From Bacteroidales bacterium (GTDB taxonomy: Bacteria; Bacteroidota; Bacteroidia; Bacteroidales; UBA1402), in assembly GCA_021373135.1 (NCBI GenBank), contig JAJFTH010000003.1:1040703-1104702 (forward strand): DNA of 64,000 bases. Reading direction: 5' to 3'. Positions 17,368-27,295 of this stretch are shown here, piece by piece. Made by a program: the position numbers and the translations under genes. The notes beneath the pieces are model-generated. The model ran no database searches, was not told the origin of the DNA, and was given only the letters and a program-made list of their open reading frames with translations. Every line of letters starts with the position of its first letter. Positions within the stretch are counted from its first letter, which is position 1.

Positions 17368-19980
17368 ATGTCACGAAGACAGTCCATTTTTATTGTTTGC
17401 TTTTTATCATTGACTCTTCAACTCTCTGCTCAATCCGAGCCGTGGTTGGATGAGTCTTTACCGGTTGAACAACGGGTGGAAAAATTGATAAAACAAATGA
17501 CTCTGACGGAAAAGATTCAGCAGATGATGAGTGATGCTCCGGCGATAGATCGTTTGCATATTCCTCAGTATAACTGGTGGAATGAATGTTTACACGGCGT
17601 TGCACGAGCCGGTTTAGCTACAGTTTATCCACAGGCAATAGGTTTGGCCGCAACCTTTGATAGCGAAGCTTTGAACAAATCTGCATTGTGTATTTCTGAT
17701 GAGGCTGTAGCCAAACATTATGAATTTATACGTCATGGAGAAAGAGGGATATATCAAGGTTTGACATTCTGGTCTCCCAACATAAACATCTTCCGAGATC
17801 CGAGATGGGGTCGCGGGCAGGAAACCTACGGCGAGGATCCTTACTTGACCTCTCAAATGGGTATTGCTTTTGTAAGGGGTTTGCAGGGAAATGATCCGGA
17901 TTTTTATAAACTAATTGCTACAGCCAAACATTTTGCGGTTCACAGCGGCCCTGAAAGTGAACGCCATTTGTTTAATGCAGAACCAAGCGCATTTGATTTA
18001 TATGATACCTATCTGCCTGCATTCAAAGCATTGGTAAAAGATGCCAAAGTGGCTTCAATTATGTGTGCGTATAACCGATTGGATGATCTTCCATGTTGCG
18101 GAAACAAATCGCTTTTGGTGGATATACTGAGAAATAGATGGGGATTTGATGGCTATATCGTTTCTGATTGTGGAGCTATTGATGATTTTTACAGAACACA
18201 CAAAACATCCAAGGACGCAAGTGAAGCGTCAGCACAGGCTGTCCGTGCAGGAACGGATCTTGAATGTGGTAATAGTTATCAGGCAATAGGCGATGCTGTG
18301 GAAAAAGGCTATTTATCAGAAAAAGAAATTGATGAGTCGCTCGGTAGATTATTTACAGCACGTTTCAAACTGGGTATGTTTGCTTCGACGGATAAAAATC
18401 CTTATTCTAAAATACCTTATTCCGTAGTCGATTCAAAGTCGCATCAGCAAGATGTACTGTCAATGGCTCAAAAATCGATTGTGTTACTTAAAAATGACAA
18501 TAAAACCCTCCCGCTGTCAAAAAACATAAAAAAGATAGCAGTCGTTGGCCCATGTGCCGATGATTCGATATCATTACTTGGAAATTACAATGGATTTCCC
18601 AGCAAACGTGTGACTATATTGCAGGGAATCAAGGAAAAACTGGGGAAGTCGGCTGACGTTGTTTACGAACAGGGAATTAATCTGTTGGATGACAAGCTAT
18701 TCTATCCATTTGATATGGTGCCTTTATTAAAAGAAAAAGGATTTAAAGCTGATTACTTTCAGAACATTAAATTAGATGGATTACCAGTAATTTCCCGAAC
18801 TGAAAAGATTATTCATTTTAAAGGAGATACGAACAAAGAAATTGTTCCCGGATTAAAAGCAGCATGGATCTCGGCCCGTTGGACAGCTCAGTTTATTCCC
18901 GATTCAACAACAGATTTTACCTTCAAAATATCGGGCGATGATGGTTTTCGGTTATTTGTAAATAATCAGAAAGTGATGGATCATTTCAGTTATCATGAAG
19001 AGATGACCGATTTTTATACATTCAAAGCGGAGAAAGGGAAAAAATATGAACTCTGTTTAGAATATTTTCAGGGTGATCAAGGGGCTTCTATCAGTTTTGA
19101 AGGTGGATTTATCAGACAGACAAATTACGAACAAATAACAGATCATATAAAAGATGCTGATGCAATAGTTTTTGTAGGCGGAATTTCTCCGAGTCTTGAG
19201 GGTGAAGAAATGCCCGTAAATTTTCAGGGATTTAGTAAAGGTGACCGAACGACTATTGCATTGCCAGAGGTGCAAACTCGAATGATGCAGGCACTGGTCA
19301 AATCGAAAAAGCCTGTGATATTTATTATGCAAACAGGTAGTGCTTTATCTGTGAACTGGGAACAACAAAATATTCCAGCAATTCTTAATGTCTGGTATGG
19401 CGGACAATCCATTGGGACAGCCGTGGCAGATATCCTTTTCGGTGATTATAATCCTGCCGGTCGACTTCCTGTAACATTTTACAAATCAGATGAAGATTTG
19501 CCTCCATTTGTTGATTATTCCATGAAAGGCCGTACTTACCGGTATTTTGATAAAGAGCCTCTCTATCCTTTTGGCTATGGATTAAGTTATTCTACATTTA
19601 TGTACAGTAACCTAAAAACAGTAAAAACAAGTTTAACAGGTAAAGAGATTTTGGTTTCAGCTACAGTGAAAAATATCGGATCAATGGACGGAGATGAAGT
19701 TGTGCAGTTATATATTTCACATGATAAAACAAGTTTTACGGCTCCGAGGTGTGCTTTGAAAGGCTTCAAAAGGATATTTCTCCGAAATGGAGAACAACGT
19801 GAAATTACTTTCAAACTCACTCCCGAGGATTTAAGTCTTGTGAATAAGAATGGGGAACAAATCCAAAAACCGGAAAAGATTTCCATTTTTGTTGGCGGAG
19901 GACAACCTTTTTTTGATTCAACGAAAAACGGTGTAAAAGCAAAAATTCAATTGAAGGGAAAAACCTTTTATCCAAATTGA
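17368..19980 (+). CDS. GH3 glycosidase with inserted PA14 domain
   Basis: 870-residue secreted enzyme (signal peptide ending QLSAQ). The N-terminal GH3 barrel shows NWWNECLHGVARAG, FWSPNINIFRDPRWGRGQET, KHFAVHSGPE and the nucleophile motif GYIVSDCGAID (Asp near residue 267). A PA14-like insert lies at about 470-590 (WTAQFIPDSTTDFTFKISG, DDGFRLFVNNQ). The second GH3 domain has GEEMPVNFQGFSKGDR, where the acid/base Glu usually resides, and a fibronectin-like C-terminal domain ends the protein (YPFGYGLSYSTF). The pattern with HSGPE and NWWNECLHG is seen in beta-xylosidase/beta-glucosidase/arabinosidase members. It follows the GH127-type gene by 17 nt and precedes a 125-bp gap with a possible internal promoter. 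Confidence 0.93.
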   Translation: MSRRQSIFIVCFLSLTLQLSAQSEPWLDESLPVEQRVEKLIKQMTLTEKIQQMMSDAPAIDRLHIPQYNWWNECLHGVARAGLATVYPQAIGLAATFDSEALNKSALCISDEAVAKHYEFIRHGERGIYQGLTFWSPNINIFRDPRWGRGQETYGEDPYLTSQMGIAFVRGLQGNDPDFYKLIATAKHFAVHSGPESERHLFNAEPSAFDLYDTYLPAFKALVKDAKVASIMCAYNRLDDLPCCGNKSLLVDILRNRWGFDGYIVSDCGAIDDFYRTHKTSKDASEASAQAVRAGTDLECGNSYQAIGDAVEKGYLSEKEIDESLGRLFTARFKLGMFASTDKNPYSKIPYSVVDSKSHQQDVLSMAQKSIVLLKNDNKTLPLSKNIKKIAVVGPCADDSISLLGNYNGFPSKRVTILQGIKEKLGKSADVVYEQGINLLDDKLFYPFDMVPLLKEKGFKADYFQNIKLDGLPVISRTEKIIHFKGDTNKEIVPGLKAAWISARWTAQFIPDSTTDFTFKISGDDGFRLFVNNQKVMDHFSYHEEMTDFYTFKAEKGKKYELCLEYFQGDQGASISFEGGFIRQTNYEQITDHIKDADAIVFVGGISPSLEGEEMPVNFQGFSKGDRTTIALPEVQTRMMQALVKSKKPVIFIMQTGSALSVNWEQQNIPAILNVWYGGQSIGTAVADILFGDYNPAGRLPVTFYKSDEDLPPFVDYSMKGRTYRYFDKEPLYPFGYGLSYSTFMYSNLKTVKTSLTGKEILVSATVKNIGSMDGDEVVQLYISHDKTSFTAPRCALKGFKRIFLRNGEQREITFKLTPEDLSLVNKNGEQIQKPEKISIFVGGGQPFFDSTKNGVKAKIQLKGKTFYPN

Positions 19981-20078
19981 AAGAATGCCATCGGAAATAG
20001 ACAAAGAGGCCTGTCGCTTTTGATATGAATTTATAATTTAATGAGAAAATAGTATGCCTGGTTGCTCATGGACTTTAA

Positions 20079-20086
20079 TACATTTG
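20079..20086 (+). promoter_or_regulatory. possible internal -7 element upstream of the GH127 gene
   Basis: TACATTTG matches TAnnTTTG exactly, in the only gap over 100 bp between PUL 1 enzyme genes, and would leave a leader of about 13-20 nt. No convincing -33 TTTG is present. Confidence 0.35.
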
Positions 20087-20105
20087 TTGTTAAAACATAT
20101 ATAAT

Positions 20106-21968
20106 ATGATACATTCAACATTTCATAAATTTACCTTTCTATTAATGGCATTGGTGATTTCAATCAATGTTTCAGGGAAAAAAAGGATAAATAATGATTT
20201 TTCACAGAAAAATAATCCGATTAATTTCTCCCAAGTTAAAATCGATGATAATTTTTGGCTTCCCCGTTTGAAAACACATGCGGCAGTCACACTCCCTGCT
20301 TGCATTGATCAATGTGAAAATAAAACGCAAAGAATAAAAAACTTTGCCATTGCTGCTGGAATGGAACAAGGTACTTTCAAAGGCTTTGTCTATGACGATT
20401 CCGATTTATATAAAATGATTGAAGGTGCATCCTATTCATTAATGAACAATGCCAATCCTGAATTAGAGAGGAATTTGGACAGTATAATTGCCAAGATAGC
20501 TGCAGCTCAGCGTCCTGATGGATATTTAATGACCTATTTTGAGCTGGGAGATCTGACTCAAAGATGGACCAATATGGATAAACATGAGATGTACTGTTGC
20601 GGTCATCTTATCGAAGCAGGAATTGCATTCTATAATGCTACGGGTAAGAGATCATTGCTCGATGTCGCAATTAAGTATGCCAATCATATCGATCAAACTT
20701 TTGGTCCTGGCAAACGCATCTGGGTTCCCGGTCATGAAGAAATAGAACTTGCATTGGTAAAATTGTATCGGGTCACTGACGACGAGAGATATTTGAGACT
20801 TTCTCATTGGTTACTGGAACAACGTGGTCATAACAATGGTACCTGGAATCAGGCTGATAGAGATTATTATCAGGATTTGGTACCGGTTAAAGACTTAAAA
20901 AAAATCAGTGGACATGCAGTCCGGTCTATGTATTTATTTACCGGAATGGCGGATTATTCTTCTACAACAAAAGATACCACCTATATCCGAGCATTAGACA
21001 GATTGTGGGATAATGTGATTCATGCAAAAATGTATATTACTGGCGGAATAGGTTCTTCGCGCGAAAATGAAGGATTTTCTGAAGATTATGATTTACCTAA
21101 TGAAGAAGCCTATTGCGAAACTTGCGCGTCAGTGGGAATGGTTTTCTGGAATCAACGTATGAATATGTTGAAAGGAGATGGAAAATATGTTGACATACTG
21201 GAACGCTCGATGTACAATGGTGCATTGGCTGGAATTTCACTTTCTGGAGACAGGTTTTTCTATGTGAATCCATTAGAATCAAAAGGAGACCATCATCGAA
21301 AAGCATGGTATGGAACAGCCTGCTGTCCGAGTCAGATATCCAGATTTCTACCTTCCATCGGGAGCTATATATATGCCACCTCTCCAGACAAAACCGTATG
21401 GATTAATTTATATATCGGTAGCGAGACCAAGATCAAACTTGAAAATAATTTAATTGCACTTAAACAAGAGACTAAATATCCATGGAACGGTGAGGTTACC
21501 ATTTATATCAAACCTGAACAAACTCAAAAATTCAATTTTAAATTACGCGTGCCTGAATGGTGTAAAAAATATACTGTTGCAGTGAATGGAAAAGTAATCC
21601 ATGCGAAAGTGAATCTGCAATATCTGTTGATTAGCCGGAAATGGAAAAAAGGTGATAAAATTACTTTTAATATGGATATGCCGGTAGAAGTTATAGCCGC
21701 TGATTCGCGTGTTAAGGCAGATGTAGGTAAAAGAGCCATTCAAAGGGGACCTTTGGTCTATTGCATGGAACAAGTGGATAATCCGGATATTGATCATGCG
21801 GAATTAAATGCTTCAACTACATTTAATATCCAGGAAGAAAAAAATCTTTTAGGTTCTGTGGTGACAATCAATGCTCGAACAGGAAATAAGACCTATCAAT
21901 TTATCCCTTACTACGCATGGGATAACCGTCAGCCTGGAAAGATGAAAGTATGGGTTGATTATAAATAA
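20106..21968 (+). CDS. GH127 putative beta-L-arabinofuranosidase
   Basis: 620-residue secreted protein (signal peptide ending NVSG). Motifs match GH127: DDSDLYKMIEGASYSL, DGYLMTYFELGD, CCGHLIEAGIAFYNATG, TGGIGSSRENEGFSEDYDLP, EAYCETCASVGMVFWNQRM and GTACCPSQISRFLPSIGSYIY. Glu322, Glu338 and Cys340 fall at the same numbers as the acid/base and zinc ligands of Bifidobacterium HypBA1, and Cys406-Cys407 correspond to its CC pair that includes the nucleophile. The protein therefore looks catalytically complete. It removes beta-L-arabinofuranosyl residues in characterised relatives. It is closer to classical GH127 than the two larger paralogues in this locus. It starts after a 125-bp gap and is followed at 16 nt by the second FGE-like fusion. 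Confidence 0.93.
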   Translation: MIHSTFHKFTFLLMALVISINVSGKKRINNDFSQKNNPINFSQVKIDDNFWLPRLKTHAAVTLPACIDQCENKTQRIKNFAIAAGMEQGTFKGFVYDDSDLYKMIEGASYSLMNNANPELERNLDSIIAKIAAAQRPDGYLMTYFELGDLTQRWTNMDKHEMYCCGHLIEAGIAFYNATGKRSLLDVAIKYANHIDQTFGPGKRIWVPGHEEIELALVKLYRVTDDERYLRLSHWLLEQRGHNNGTWNQADRDYYQDLVPVKDLKKISGHAVRSMYLFTGMADYSSTTKDTTYIRALDRLWDNVIHAKMYITGGIGSSRENEGFSEDYDLPNEEAYCETCASVGMVFWNQRMNMLKGDGKYVDILERSMYNGALAGISLSGDRFFYVNPLESKGDHHRKAWYGTACCPSQISRFLPSIGSYIYATSPDKTVWINLYIGSETKIKLENNLIALKQETKYPWNGEVTIYIKPEQTQKFNFKLRVPEWCKKYTVAVNGKVIHAKVNLQYLLISRKWKKGDKITFNMDMPVEVIAADSRVKADVGKRAIQRGPLVYCMEQVDNPDIDHAELNASTTFNIQEEKNLLGSVVTINARTGNKTYQFIPYYAWDNRQPGKMKVWVDYK

Positions 21969-21984
21969 TTAGTTTGGCAATACT

Positions 21985-24900
21985 ATGAAAATCATTCAAT
22001 TAATAACAGTGTCTTTTTTTGTTTTTTTTCCATTGAATTTATCTTCTCAGGCTCTTAAATCAATTGATGTTGCAGCGACACAAGACAAAGGGTTACAGAT
22101 AAGAACATTCAATGGGTTTCAACAGCCTGGATATGATTTGCCATTTGTTTCATTAAGAATAAATGACAAAGTGTTCAGTTCGCTGGAAGCAAAAATAATT
22201 GGAGATAAAGGAACAACTTTAGATAACAGGTTGCAGCTAACTGTTGAAAATATCGCACCTCTTAAATCTGGTGGTTTCAATATGAAACTTCGGATTAAAA
22301 ACATTTCGAATGATACTTTAAAAATTTCCAATATTGTTCCTTTCGGAGAATCGAAGAAACAGATTTATCTAACCTCAGGGGATAAAGGAGATCCTTTATC
22401 GTGTGCTTTCATTTACCGTCCAGGTTTTTCACCGGTCAATGTGACACTTCCGGACAATTCATGGGGAATTGGCTTGGGAATAGTAGACGTTGATAATGGG
22501 AGTTCCGTTGTTGCATTATCAAAAATTGATAAAACAGCTTGCTCCAAAGTTGGATTACGCCGGTTTTATTCATCCCTGTATCCAGATGGTGTCATTGTAT
22601 GCAATGTATGGATGGATTCCTATATTGGACGCTGGCAAGAAGGATTGAGATTAATGTTTCAAAGAAACATGCTCTTTGATGTAGAACCTGGTACTTTTGA
22701 TAATTGGATGTATGAACGGGCTGATTTGAAATGGGTTAGAAAAGGATTTGTGGGCCATTTCATTTCAGCATGGCATAATTACTTTTATGATGGTGAAAAA
22801 GGAAAATACACTTACTTCGATTTTGATAATAACATTCAGAAGCTCTTTGGGGGTAATGATGTGATGGTATTGTGGAGTGGCTTTCCGGTACTTGGTTTGG
22901 ACCAGCGAAACCAGTGGGATTTAATGCGTGCTTTGCCCGGAGGAGTGGAGCAAATACGTAAAATTTCTTCGCAAGGACTTAAAGAAGGTATGCATCTGAT
23001 GACAAACTATAAACCCTGGGACTTACCGGCATCATACGACCAGCTTTTAAATTCAACACATTATGAAAATCCGATGGTAGGATTGGGGAGCATTTCGCAG
23101 GAAGCTGGATTTTCCGGTGTCATGTTTGACACTCGAAGTGAGTCAAGCAAGTATTTTCAGACTGAAATTGATCAGTTTGTTAAGGGATTTGCCGTATTTC
23201 CTGAAGGTATGTGCATCCCTGCCGATATGCAAAACTGTGTAATCGGAAGAACTCATGCAGCTATTGAATATGCTCCTTTCTTAAACCTGAATAAATTAAT
23301 TAAACCTGATTTTGCCATTTACAGACAAGTTGTGGTGGATAAGGAGAATCCCCGAAGGGATATCTCATTGGCATTTTTTGGTGGACATGGAGTGGAGTTT
23401 CATACATACCTTCCATGGAATATAGACTGGCTGCAAGAATTATATGCTTATACCGGTAAAACAGTTCGTATTTTGAGGGAAAATGCTGACAATTTTGTAA
23501 GGTATGACTGGACTCCATTATTACCAACGACTACAGACAGTGTTTGGGTAAATGAATGGCCCGGAGATAATAAAAATATTTATACCATTTATAATCTGAA
23601 AACAAAAGGTTTTAATGGTTCACTGTTTGAAGTATCGCCTAAGGATGGCTGGCATTATGTTGACCTATGGCACAATAAAGAATTGAAAACCAAATGTATA
23701 GGGTCTAAATATTTAGTTGAAGTGAAAATAGATTCATTTCCTGCAAGGTATTTAGGAACCAGAGCCGAATCTTCAGTTTCGTGTGTGGCATATTTTCCAA
23801 GGCTCATATCCGTTTCCCAAAAGAACAATCAAATGACTATTTCGGTTCCTGCAGGAAAATTGCTGAAAGTATGGAAAGGAAATCCTTCTTACGCTCAGAA
23901 ACCTGCATGGACTTCAAGAACAGGGAAACAGATAATCAAAGAATCCGAATTTCGGGAAGACCATTATGCAGGAGATATCGTTTTACAATTATTTGAAGGG
24001 AACAGCCTGTTAGATGAATGCATCGTTTCAGGATCGTCTGTTGATAATCAGGAATTATTTTACTCAAATTATTCCCCTTCAAAAGGAGAAACAACATACG
24101 ATGGGCCCTTCATGAAAGTATTGCTGCAACGGGAAAAAGACTTATTGAATGTTACTTGCAAAAAAAATGTAGAACTTAAGATATATCCGAAAGATAACAA
24201 AAATCAACCTGCTCTCATGTATAATCAACAGGATATATCAATTAAGTTGCTGGATGCATTTGGACGCTATGAAGGAGATTTTGTCGTTGTAGCCAAACAA
24301 AACGAAAAAACAGTTGATAGTACAAATGTTAACATGCCTTATGGTTATGCACGGATTGCTTCTGTTGTAAAACCTACAAAACTGCTTTCTGGAGTTCCGC
24401 ATGACATGTGCTTCATTCCTGCCGGTAGATTTACTTTTAATGCCAAACATATCGGAGACTGGATGATAAAATATCCGACTGAAGACACCGCAAAGGTCTT
24501 TGATATGAAATCTTTTTATATCGACAAACATCCGGTTACCAATGTTCAATTCAAAGAATTTTTAGATGCAACAAATTACAAACCAATAGATTATGAAAAC
24601 TTTCTGAAACACTGGCCGGACGGAAATATTACATCTGGTGAAGAAAACCATCCTGTTACTTTTGTCTCTTATGAAGATGCACAGGCTTATGCGTTTTGGG
24701 CAGGGAAACGTTTACCAACAGAAAAGGAATGGCAATATGCTGCCCAAACGGATTTGAATGACTTATATCCATGGGGTAACAAAATGGATTCAACCAAATG
24801 CAATACCGGAAACGGATTTCTTGACCCGATTGGAAAATATCCACAAGCTGCCAATAAGTTTGGACTTGAAGAATTAACCGGTTCTGTATGGCAACTTACA

Positions 24901-25095
24901 AATGATTTATATAAAAATGGCACTGTTAGTTTTATCATTCTTAAAGGTGGATCATATTTTATTCCACGTTCCAGCTGGTGGTATGTGACAGGAGGTGCTT
25001 TACCCTTAATTTACCGACAACAATTATTGCGTGTTTCACAAGGATATGAAAGAAATGCTACAGTGGGATTCCGTTTAGTAAGTGATTGTCAATAA
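21985..25095 (+). CDS. TIM-barrel glycosidase-like protein fused to a cysteine-less FGE/SUMF1-like domain (copy 2)
   Basis: 1036-residue secreted paralogue of the 9122-11923 protein with the same order: N-terminal beta domain (about 20-230), TIM-barrel-like domain (about 240-560; GLDQRNQWDLMRALPGG, GVMFDTRSES, FPEGMCIPADMQ), a longer linker region (about 600-790) and a C-terminal FGE/SUMF1-like domain (MCFIPAGRF, DKHPVTNVQFKEF, RLPTEKEWQYAAQT, LTGSVWQLTND, LKGGSYFIP, VGFRLV). As in copy 1, no cysteine pair follows GGSY. Asp/Glu residues in the barrel motifs are shared with copy 1, which supports an enzymatic rather than purely structural role for the barrel. Divergence between copies suggests different linkages. 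It is 16 nt after GH127 and about 12 nt before the next gene. Confidence 0.8.
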   Translation: MKIIQLITVSFFVFFPLNLSSQALKSIDVAATQDKGLQIRTFNGFQQPGYDLPFVSLRINDKVFSSLEAKIIGDKGTTLDNRLQLTVENIAPLKSGGFNMKLRIKNISNDTLKISNIVPFGESKKQIYLTSGDKGDPLSCAFIYRPGFSPVNVTLPDNSWGIGLGIVDVDNGSSVVALSKIDKTACSKVGLRRFYSSLYPDGVIVCNVWMDSYIGRWQEGLRLMFQRNMLFDVEPGTFDNWMYERADLKWVRKGFVGHFISAWHNYFYDGEKGKYTYFDFDNNIQKLFGGNDVMVLWSGFPVLGLDQRNQWDLMRALPGGVEQIRKISSQGLKEGMHLMTNYKPWDLPASYDQLLNSTHYENPMVGLGSISQEAGFSGVMFDTRSESSKYFQTEIDQFVKGFAVFPEGMCIPADMQNCVIGRTHAAIEYAPFLNLNKLIKPDFAIYRQVVVDKENPRRDISLAFFGGHGVEFHTYLPWNIDWLQELYAYTGKTVRILRENADNFVRYDWTPLLPTTTDSVWVNEWPGDNKNIYTIYNLKTKGFNGSLFEVSPKDGWHYVDLWHNKELKTKCIGSKYLVEVKIDSFPARYLGTRAESSVSCVAYFPRLISVSQKNNQMTISVPAGKLLKVWKGNPSYAQKPAWTSRTGKQIIKESEFREDHYAGDIVLQLFEGNSLLDECIVSGSSVDNQELFYSNYSPSKGETTYDGPFMKVLLQREKDLLNVTCKKNVELKIYPKDNKNQPALMYNQQDISIKLLDAFGRYEGDFVVVAKQNEKTVDSTNVNMPYGYARIASVVKPTKLLSGVPHDMCFIPAGRFTFNAKHIGDWMIKYPTEDTAKVFDMKSFYIDKHPVTNVQFKEFLDATNYKPIDYENFLKHWPDGNITSGEENHPVTFVSYEDAQAYAFWAGKRLPTEKEWQYAAQTDLNDLYPWGNKMDSTKCNTGNGFLDPIGKYPQAANKFGLEELTGSVWQLTNDLYKNGTVSFIILKGGSYFIPRSSWWYVTGGALPLIYRQQLLRVSQGYERNATVGFRLVSDCQ

Positions 25096-25107
25096 AATAT
25101 ATTTCAA

Positions 25108-27155
25108 ATGAACAAGACATATCAAATATTTATTATTGTTTTTTTTTTCTTTGTGAATTTTCTTTAATAAAGGCAGAGAATCAAGTTTTGACGTCTGTTC
25201 AAAAGAGCAGAGCCCCATTAATGCAAAATCCCTATATTGAACTACCAATAGGGTCAATTAAACCTCACGGCATGTTACTGGAGATGCTGAACACACAGAG
25301 AACTGGTTTGACCTCACAGCTTGACACATACTATCCAAGTGTTATGGGGTCGCGTAATGGCTGGCTTGGAGGTGATGGTGATCAGTGGGAGAGAGGCCCT
25401 TATTGGATTGATGGCCTGGTTCCTTTAGCATATATTTTAAATGACGATAAGCTTAAGAAGAAAGCGCAATTATGGATTGAATGGGCATTAAAGAGTCAAC
25501 GGGAAGATGGTTTTTTTGGTCCGTCAAAAGAATATCCGCCAGAACCAGGACTTCAGCGAAATCATTCTGAAGATTGGTGGCCACGGATGGTGGTGCTCAA
25601 GTTTCTAAAACAATATTATTCTGCTACCGGAGACAAAAGAGTCATTGATTTTTTATCCCGTTATTTTCATTATCAACTGAATACACTTCCCCAAAAACCT
25701 CTTGGAAACTGGACCTTTTGGGCAGAGTATCGTGCGGGTGATAATTTGCAGATAGTATACTGGCTCTATCATATTACTGGTGAGACTTACCTGTTGGATT
25801 TGGCCAGGATGATACATCAGCAGAGTTTTAATTTTGTGGATATGTTTTTGAATGGTGAAGCCCTGACGGAATTAAGTACGATTCATTGCGTTAATTTAGC
25901 GCAAGGTATAAAAGAACCAATCATCTTTTATCAGCAAGATAGCGATCACAAGTATATTGATGCAGTAAAAAAAGCATTTAAAGATATAAAAAAAATCCAT
26001 GGTCAGCCTCAGGGAATGTTTGGAGGGGATGAAGCTATTCATGGAAATAACCCGACGCAAGGATCTGAGCTTTGTTCAGCAGTTGAATTAATGTACTCTC
26101 TTGAGGAAATGTCAAAAATTACCGGAGATATTGAATTTCTGGATCATCTTGAGCGTATTGCTTTTAATGCTTTGCCCACACAAATTACAGATGATTTCAT
26201 GAATAGGCAGTATTTTCAACAGCCTAATCAGGTTATGATTACCAGAGCAACAAGGAACTTCAATATTAATCATGGAGGTACAGACCTTGTTTTCGGTTTA
26301 CTGACCGGATATCCTTGTTGTACCTCAAATATGCATCAAGCTTGGCCAAAATTTACTCAAAACTTGTGGTATTCAACTTCTGATAATGGCTTGGCAGCAT
26401 TAATCTATTCTGCTTCAGAAGTGGAGACAAAAGTTGCTAATGAAGTTAAAATAAAGATGAAAGAGGGAACCAACTATCCAATGGATGACAAACTGCTTTT
26501 TACGCTGAATATATTAGACAAGAAGGTGAAGGAAGTCAGGTTTCCATTTCATTTGAGAATTCCAGGATGGTGTAAATCAGCCAGGATATCAATTAACGGA
26601 AATCTGTACAAGGATCATTTAACGAATGAGATCGTCGTTATTGACAGAAATTGGAAATCAGGTGATATCGTTGAACTTTCTTTACCAATGAATATTCAAA
26701 TTAGTAAGTGGTATGAAAATTCAGTCTCAATCGAAAGAGGTCCATTGGTTTATGCTCTGAAGATAGCCGAAAAATGGGAAAAGCACGTATTTGAGGATTC
26801 CCAAAGTAAATATGGACAAACATACTATGAAGTGTTGCCTCAATCAAAATGGAATTTTGGATTGATGGATTTTGATACCAAGAATCCTGATAAAGCTTTT
26901 GAAGTTATCATAGACAGAAATAAAGCATCAAAAACAAATCCTTGGAATTTAGATAATGCTCCAATTGAAATTAAAGCTAAAGCAAAAGAAATACCAAATT
27001 GGTCATTATATAATCAGAGTGCCGGTCCATTGCCATATAGCAGTGTTATATACGGTCTTGGAACAAATGATTTCCCAGTAGAGACAATCACTCTAATTCC
27101 TTATGGATGTACAACACTTCGAATTTCAGAGTTCCCTGTGATTAAGGAATATTAA
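25108..27155 (+). CDS. GH127/GH146-type (DUF1680) protein, copy 2, with apparent frameshift in the signal peptide
   Basis: Body closely matches the 15323-17350 paralogue: SRNGWLGGDGDQWERGPYWI, NPTQGSELCSAVELMYS, GYPCCTSNMHQAW and ERGPLVYALK, so the Glu, Cys and CC zinc/nucleophile set is retained. The natural start is the ATG at 25108 (MNKTYQIFIIVFFF), but a run of 10 T at 25139-25148 puts this start out of frame with the body; one extra T would give a good signal peptide continuing LCEFSLIKAEN. Without it, expression would need slippage, a TTG start at 25086 (inside the previous gene, poor signal) or the ATG at 25221, which loses part of the N-terminus. Either a sequencing error in the homopolymer, a mutation or slippage-based phase variation. 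Confidence 0.82.
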
Positions 27156-27161
27156 AAAATG

Positions 27162-27270
27162 GGAAGCTGTCTCAAAAGTTTTTTAAGCCTCTGAGGATTG
27201 AATATTTGAGTTTGATCTCAGATAGGTGTACGAATAAAACGAGGGTGCCTCAGACTTTTGAGACACCCTC
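27162..27270. terminator. bidirectional terminator region between convergent genes
   Basis: A 12-bp stem with one mismatch (GAGGGTGCCTCA, 27240-27251, with TGAGACACCCTC, 27259-27270) separates the convergent GH127-type and hybrid regulator genes. In addition TGTCTCAAAAGT near 27168 is repeated inverted near 27255 (ACTTTTGAGACA), so the whole 109-bp segment has inverted ends. Such ends also resemble termini of Bacteroidetes IS elements, but no transposase is present. Confidence 0.65.
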
Positions 27271-27295
27271 AGGTTTTGAAGGGGTTCATATATTT

